The notes under the pieces: generated by a model
What the model saw: only the letters and a program-made list of their open reading frames with translations
The model's database searches: none
What the model was told of the DNA's origin: nothing
DNA from: an uncultured Erysipelotrichaceae bacterium
GTDB taxonomy: Bacteria; Bacillota_I; Bacilli_A; RF39; UBA660
Length of the DNA: 9,932 nucleotides
Direction of reading: 5' to 3'
Assembly: GCA_902797005.1 (NCBI GenBank)
Contig: CADBRE010000133.1
Location: forward strand, 1-9,932
Part shown: piece by piece, positions 6,235 to 9,932 of the stretch
Numbering within the stretch: the first letter of the stretch is position 1
How the letters are laid out: each line of letters opens with the position of its first letter
Position numbers and translations under genes: made by a program

Positions 6235-7470
6235 TTACATTCTTTTATTTCTTTTCAGTTTTTTTCGTCTATTTCTTCTTATAATTACTCTAAGTCTTAA
6301 TAGTGCTAGAGTTAGAACAATTAATCCTAATATTATATATACTATATTTACTTTTATGAATTCGAATAAGCTGAAATTAAGCGGTTTTTCTAGCAAAATA
6401 TCTATTTCTCTTACTAGTTCACTCTTGTAGTAAACCTTAAGTGTCCCAAGTTTAGTTCCTACTTCAGTATTATAATTAACTATTTTAATTCCTTCATAGT
6501 CTATTTTTAATTCTTCTTTATTGTAATCTCCTTCTATGTATTTATAGATATCTTCTTTTGAATTAAAGTCTATTTTTTCTTCCTTTGCATATTTTGTTTC
6601 TAAGTTTAGAAGTGTTTCTCCTTCTTTAACTAGAAGCACCTTATCATAGCCTTCTTTTAATGATGAGTAGATGTTATTTAAATCTATCACATGTTTATCC
6701 ATATTATCGTCCACTTTTGCATCTAGTGTTATTGTTAATATGTTTTCGTTATCAATATTAGATAGTGTGCTAAGGCATAGACCTGCTTCATCTGTGTATC
6801 CTGTTTTACTTCCTAAAACATAAGATAAATCATAAGGAAGATTCTTACTATATGCTACAATAGTGGCTCTTAGGTTTAAATTATTTGATGTAGTGTATGT
6901 TTTGGCACTGTAGATTTGTCTAAAAGTTTTATTGTTAAGAGCATATTTCAGTAGTGTTATTAAATCTTTAGCACTTGATTTGCTTCCTTCATGATAACCT
7001 GTTGTATCTACAAATACAGTTTTATTCATGCCCAGTTCTTTAGCTTTTTTATTCATTAAATCCACAAATGCACTAACTGAACCTGAGATGCTTACAGCTA
7101 AACTATCTGCTGCATCAGCACCTGACGGAAGCATTACTCCATATAATAAATCCTTATATGTAACTGTATCACCTGCATGGAAACCCGCTACTGAAGCGTC
7201 CCAAGGAACATTTGATAACATTGACCAATTAATAGTTACTGCTCGGTCTAAATTATCTATGTTTTCTATTGCAACAAGTACTGTCATGAGTTTAGTTAAT
7301 GAAGCTATAGATTTTTGCTCATCATCATTTAAAGAATATATAACTCTTTCTTCATCAAAATCGTACACTAAAACACTTTTTGAATATAGGTTTTCTATTT
7401 CTAGAGCATTCAAAAAAATAGGCAATATTGATAATAAAATTGTCAATAATATATAATTAAACTTTTTCAT
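6235..7470 (-). CDS. dacA: D-alanyl-D-alanine carboxypeptidase (DacA/PBP5-type, peptidase S11)
   Basis: Low-molecular-weight penicillin-binding protein that trims the terminal D-Ala from peptidoglycan stem peptides outside the membrane. It has 411 residues. Parts: signal peptide (about 1-22), S11 catalytic domain (about 27-260), a beta-rich extension (about 275-365), then a real transmembrane helix (about 374-395) and a very basic cytoplasmic tail rich in Arg and Lys (to 411). Catalytic motifs are S57-L-T-K60 (SxxK) and K222-T-G (KTG). The SxN motif reads S116-G-A, so the usual asparagine is alanine. Classical DacA ends in an amphipathic helix instead of a membrane-spanning one. The start at 7470 is the only one that keeps the signal peptide, yet no ribosome site precedes it. 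Its own terminator follows at once. Confidence 0.93.
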   Translation of the reverse strand: MKKFNYILLTILLSILPIFLNALEIENLYSKSVLVYDFDEERVIYSLNDDEQKSIASLTKLMTVLVAIENIDNLDRAVTINWSMLSNVPWDASVAGFHAGDTVTYKDLLYGVMLPSGADAADSLAVSISGSVSAFVDLMNKKAKELGMNKTVFVDTTGYHEGSKSSAKDLITLLKYALNNKTFRQIYSAKTYTTSNNLNLRATIVAYSKNLPYDLSYVLGSKTGYTDEAGLCLSTLSNIDNENILTITLDAKVDDNMDKHVIDLNNIYSSLKEGYDKVLLVKEGETLLNLETKYAKEEKIDFNSKEDIYKYIEGDYNKEELKIDYEGIKIVNYNTEVGTKLGTLKVYYKSELVREIDILLEKPLNFSLFEFIKVNIVYIILGLIVLTLALLRLRVIIRRNRRKKLKRNKRM

Positions 7471-7476
7471 ATTTTA

Positions 7477-7485
7477 ACTATACCA
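7477..7485 (-). promoter_or_regulatory. Extended -10 promoter for dacA, possibly giving a leaderless mRNA
   Basis: Minus strand TGGTATAGT: the TG element at 7485-7484 and -10 TATAGT at 7482-7477. Only six bases lie between the -10 and the ATG at 7470, so transcription would begin at or next to the start codon. No -35 with acceptable spacing is seen. Readthrough from gerQ could also supply the transcript. Confidence 0.5.
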
Positions 7486-7486
7486 T

Positions 7487-7509
7487 AAAAAAGAAGGCAA
7501 GTGGTGCCT
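7487..7509 (-). terminator. Intrinsic terminator after gerQ
   Basis: Minus strand: 5-bp stem AGGCA/TGCCT (arms at 7505-7509 and 7495-7499) with a 5-nt loop, followed by TCTTTTTTA. Three of the five pairs are G-C. It is short but lies 18 nt after the gerQ stop, and its T tract abuts the dacA -10. Confidence 0.65.
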
Positions 7510-7526
7510 AATTTTTAAACTTTACA

Positions 7527-7871
7527 CTAGATTTGATAGTTTATTCTTTCATTGAACTCAACATAATCTAAATAAATCATGAGCAACATATACCATTTTC
7601 CTGTTTCAGGATCACTCATTATTAAATGATCTCTTCCAGCTTGCTCGATTATTCCCGTAAAAACTTTATCTTTATGAGTTAATGAGTCTGTGAAGCTAAA
7701 GTACGCTGTTGCTTTTTTACCTTTGTTGAGTCTTAGAATATTTTCAATATAGCTTTGTTCCATAGGCATGTCTTGCATATTAGTTGTTGCCATGCTTCCT
7801 GGATAAGCAGTATCTCTTTCATAGCTTGAATCATTTGGAAATAAAGGACTTTTATAATAACTTCCGTTCAT
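7527..7871 (-). CDS. gerQ: Spore-coat protein GerQ
   Basis: Inner spore-coat protein that in Bacillus is needed for the cortex-lytic enzyme CwlJ to localise and is cross-linked by transglutaminase Tgl. The conserved core spans about residues 38-112: MEQSYIENILRLNKGKKA, then GIIEQAGRDHLIMSDPETGK and LLMIYLDYVEFNERINY, which closely follows the Bacillus protein. Total length is 114 residues against about 181 in B. subtilis. The long Gln/Pro-rich N-terminus and the lysine-rich extreme N-terminus used by Tgl are absent; only one lysine (K7) precedes the core. The start has an AGGTGA ribosome site 7 nt upstream (7879-7884). GerQ indicates sporulation ability or ancestry. Confidence 0.93.
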   Translation of the reverse strand: MNGSYYKSPLFPNDSSYERDTAYPGSMATTNMQDMPMEQSYIENILRLNKGKKATAYFSFTDSLTHKDKVFTGIIEQAGRDHLIMSDPETGKWYMLLMIYLDYVEFNERINYQI

Positions 7872-7888
7872 ATTTTAATCACCTAGTT

Positions 7889-7917
7889 AAGTATATTCAA
7901 TAACCAAAACAATATAC
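7889..7917 (-). promoter_or_regulatory. Candidate gerQ promoter, possibly sigma-E-like
   Basis: Minus strand GTATATT (7917-7911), 14-15 nt, then ATATACTT (7896-7889). The upstream element and spacing recall mother-cell sigma-E promoters (ATATT-like -35, CATACA-T-like -10), but the -10 match is only partial. Reading TATACT (7895-7890) as a sigma-A -10 leaves no acceptable -35. Either way the leader would be about 13 nt. Confidence 0.27.
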
Positions 7918-7921
7918 CAGC

Positions 7922-7950
7922 TTGACCAAAAGAACTTTTTATGGTACAAT
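7922..7950 (+). promoter_or_regulatory. Sigma-A-type promoter of the large repeat-protein gene
   Basis: -35 TTGACC (7922-7927), 17-nt spacer, -10 TACAAT (7945-7950) with a preceding TGG (extended -10). Transcription would start near 7957, followed by GGGGGT (7963-7968) and the ATG at 7973. This near-consensus match strongly supports 7973 as the true gene start. Confidence 0.82.
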
Positions 7951-7972
7951 TTGTTTGCTATTGGGGGTTACT

Positions 7973-9932
7973 ATGAGTTTTTTAGAATGGACTAAATCTT
8001 TGTTCAAAAAGAAAGAACAACTTGAAACTGGTGTTGTTCGTGTTTCTGATGCAATAAAAACTCCCGGAAGAGAATATTTTAAAGATGATAATGAAGCTTT
8101 AATAGAGATAGACAATTTTAAAAAAGAGTATTTAAGACTATTATCAAATAGGAAAACTATGGTAAGCTCAGAAATTGAAATAGAAAATATACAATACAAT
8201 ATGAAAATGAATCTTGATTTAATTTTAAGGGTCATTTTTGATGATAGAATGGATAAGAAGTATCCTTTCAGTAAACACAATATGATGATTAAATTTGCAA
8301 AGATATCTTTATATAAACAAGAAATAGTTAGGCTTAGAAAAGAAAACTTAGAAAGATTAATTGCATTAAAGGAGCTTTCTAAGGATGTTAGGTTTCTATT
8401 ATCTCATAATAAAAGAAATGTTATAGAATATGAAGTAGATAAACTTACTATTAACACTATAATATTTACTAATCAAATAATTGCTTTGGGTAATGAATTA
8501 ACCTCTTATGTAAGCAATAGTCAGTCTAAGAATACAGCTATCTATTCAAATGAATTACTTGATAGAAAATATAATGTTACTGTAATAGCAAAGGTTATTA
8601 TTCCTGAAGAAGATAAAGTTGTTAGCTACAATGATTATGTACAGATAGCTTATTTAGAGAGAAAACTAGAAATGTTCTTATATAAAAATAAAGATTATTC
8701 TGAAAAAATCAAAAATGAATTAAACAAACATATAACTTATGAGAATGGCCAAGCAAGATCTCAATATTGCCTTTCAAATATAAAGGTTGGCAGTATTACA
8801 GAAGAAATAAAGGCAATGAGAGAATTACAGCTTAAATTTGAAGCTTGTGATTTATATAGCAAGAATAATTTAACAGATGATGATTTCATGAATTTATATA
8901 GCGCCCTTTTTGATTTATATACATTTGAACTTTCAGATGAAGAAAAAAGTCCTTTTTTGAAGGATGATTCAAAAGAATATGAGTATTATAAAGAAATCAT
9001 TTCAAGAAAAATAGACAGACTATTAAATGCTAAGTTTGATCCAAGCATAATATTAGGAATACAAGGACTAGAACTGATTCCTGAGCAAGAAGAATTTCAA
9101 ACTAACTTAAATCAATATGATAAATCATTAGAGAAAAAGGTTATTAGAATAGTTTCTACGATTTTAAAGAATGGCAAAAGCTATTTTGATGCTGATGAAA
9201 TATTAAGTGATAAGTTATTGTTAGGTTTATTAACTTCATTTGATTATTATAATGGACTAAAAAAGTTTATGGAGAATTTTAAGATTAATAAAGATTATTT
9301 TAAAAATATCGATTATCACGAAACAATCTTTACTTGGGATAAGCAACTGTCTTTAAAAACTATCTTTGAAATAAGGGAACTTAATGGAGACAAGAAGAAT
9401 GTTGATGATTTTTATAGTTTATATAATCTAATGAATAAATATTGTTCTAAAAAAGACAGTCCTATTTATATGCTTCCTGATGGACTATTATCTATTCAAG
9501 CTATAAATCCTTTTGCTTATAAGAGTAAGATTTTGCAAGAGTCAGATGATCATTTTTTGCAGGCTATAAAACTAAGACAAAATGATAAAACCATTTATTT
9601 TCCTAATTCATTAAGAGTGGTATTTGGTCGTGTTTTTTCAACCCAAATCAAAGATGTTTATTTAGGTGATAATATTAGAACGCTTGATCGCACTGGAATA
9701 TTTAAAAATATCATTAATGTATATATACCGGCTCAGTTAAGATACCTTTATGATGAGGGTCCTTTTGAAAACACTAAGACTCTGACTTTTTTAAATTATA
9801 AAAACTCAGCTATACTAAATAACAAGAAAGCGCTAATGGATATAATTAGATTGCTTTTTGAATATCCTAAAACATTATATCCTCAAATAGTAAGAATGGA
9901 TTCATTTCAAGAATTTAAAACTGGTTTAAAAA
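7973..9932 (+). CDS. Large protein of unknown function with leucine-rich-like 21-residue repeats (3' end outside window)
   Basis: I do not recognise this gene as a named family. The frame is open for 653 codons from the ATG and continues past the right edge. No signal peptide or transmembrane segment is seen; the N-terminus (MSFLEWTKSLFKKKEQ) can form an amphipathic, basic helix. Residues about 40-160 are charged and helix-rich, with coiled-coil-like stretches such as ISLYKQEIVRLRKENLERL (about 110-128). The middle (about 190-490) is again mostly helical and acidic-basic, with only a few cysteines. From residue 541 come consecutive 21-residue units beginning IYFPNSLR (541), VYLGDNIR (562), VYIPAQLR (583) and a weaker LTFLNYKN (604), each of the first three with Phe about 11-15 residues in (F555, F577, F598). 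An earlier unit, IYMLPDGLLSI at 498, is separated by an insertion. This pattern resembles BspA-type LRR_5 repeats. It has its own strong promoter and a GGGGGT ribosome site 5 nt before the ATG, and is divergent from gerQ. Codon use is AT-rich like its neighbours, with no sign of transfer. Confidence 0.9.
   Translation, partial: MSFLEWTKSLFKKKEQLETGVVRVSDAIKTPGREYFKDDNEALIEIDNFKKEYLRLLSNRKTMVSSEIEIENIQYNMKMNLDLILRVIFDDRMDKKYPFSKHNMMIKFAKISLYKQEIVRLRKENLERLIALKELSKDVRFLLSHNKRNVIEYEVDKLTINTIIFTNQIIALGNELTSYVSNSQSKNTAIYSNELLDRKYNVTVIAKVIIPEEDKVVSYNDYVQIAYLERKLEMFLYKNKDYSEKIKNELNKHITYENGQARSQYCLSNIKVGSITEEIKAMRELQLKFEACDLYSKNNLTDDDFMNLYSALFDLYTFELSDEEKSPFLKDDSKEYEYYKEIISRKIDRLLNAKFDPSIILGIQGLELIPEQEEFQTNLNQYDKSLEKKVIRIVSTILKNGKSYFDADEILSDKLLLGLLTSFDYYNGLKKFMENFKINKDYFKNIDYHETIFTWDKQLSLKTIFEIRELNGDKKNVDDFYSLYNLMNKYCSKKDSPIYMLPDGLLSIQAINPFAYKSKILQESDDHFLQAIKLRQNDKTIYFPNSLRVVFGRVFSTQIKDVYLGDNIRTLDRTGIFKNIINVYIPAQLRYLYDEGPFENTKTLTFLNYKNSAILNNKKALMDIIRLLFEYPKTLYPQIVRMDSFQEFKTGLK

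Noticed and set aside
7028..7456. 142-codon plus-strand frame opposite the carboxypeptidase
   Set aside because: It is antisense to clear S11 motifs (SxxK lies within this stretch) and has no expression signals.
7939..8280. 113-codon minus-strand frame opposite the start of the large repeat-protein gene
   Set aside because: It lies antisense to a gene with a strong promoter and ribosome site, has no ribosome site of its own and resembles no family.
1..9932. Possible use of a Mollicutes-type code (TGA as tryptophan)
   Set aside because: Tryptophans in DnaB, GerQ, the carboxypeptidase and the repeat protein are TGG, and RlmH ends at TGA exactly after its conserved YHK terminus.

Overview
The window is low-GC DNA with compact, mostly co-oriented genes, clear Shine-Dalgarno sites and canonical sigma-A-type promoters, many with an extended -10. 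Its gene set is that of a Bacillota/Mollicutes-related organism: PcrA/UvrD, a rplI-dnaB cluster leading to walJ and rlmH, an anchored penicillin-binding carboxypeptidase, and the spore-coat protein GerQ. GerQ points to an endospore-former or a recent descendant of one. Tryptophan is encoded by TGG, and rlmH ends at TGA directly after its family-typical YHK terminus, so TGA is read as stop and the standard bacterial code applies. My best guess is an uncultured gut-type Bacilli lineage close to the Mollicutes; that is inference.

Layout: positions 1-7871 are transcribed leftward (minus strand). In transcription order they are gerQ (7871-7527, own terminator), a dacA-like D,D-carboxypeptidase (7470-6235, strong hairpin terminator), a DinJ/RelB-YafQ type II toxin-antitoxin pair (6077-5499, own promoter and terminator), a five-gene operon rplI-dnaB-M23 peptidase-walJ-rlmH (5398-953, one promoter, coding sequences overlapping or 2 nt apart, terminator at 922-953), and pcrA/uvrD (852 to the left edge, own promoter, truncated by the window). 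Rightward from 7973 runs one long open reading frame to the right edge (653 codons, no stop). I do not recognise it as a named protein, but it contains an array of exact 21-residue repeats resembling BspA-type/LRR_5 leucine-rich repeats.

How the genes fit together: the five-gene operon joins ribosome function (L9, RlmH), replication (DnaB) and cell-wall remodelling (LysM-G5-M23 peptidase, WalJ). It recalls the rplI-dnaC...walRKHIJ...rlmH neighbourhood of Bacillus, but without walRK in between. The carboxypeptidase adds a second wall-remodelling enzyme. The toxin-antitoxin module is a self-contained insertion between two housekeeping units. The unknown repeat protein is divergently arranged with gerQ across a 101-bp spacer.

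No tRNA, rRNA, CRISPR array, insertion sequence or riboswitch was seen, and there is no gene-free stretch over 300 bases. The most interesting items are the unknown repeat protein, the apparently leaderless dacA transcript with an unusually short-leader promoter style across the window, and the direct-repeat operator candidate upstream of the toxin-antitoxin pair.
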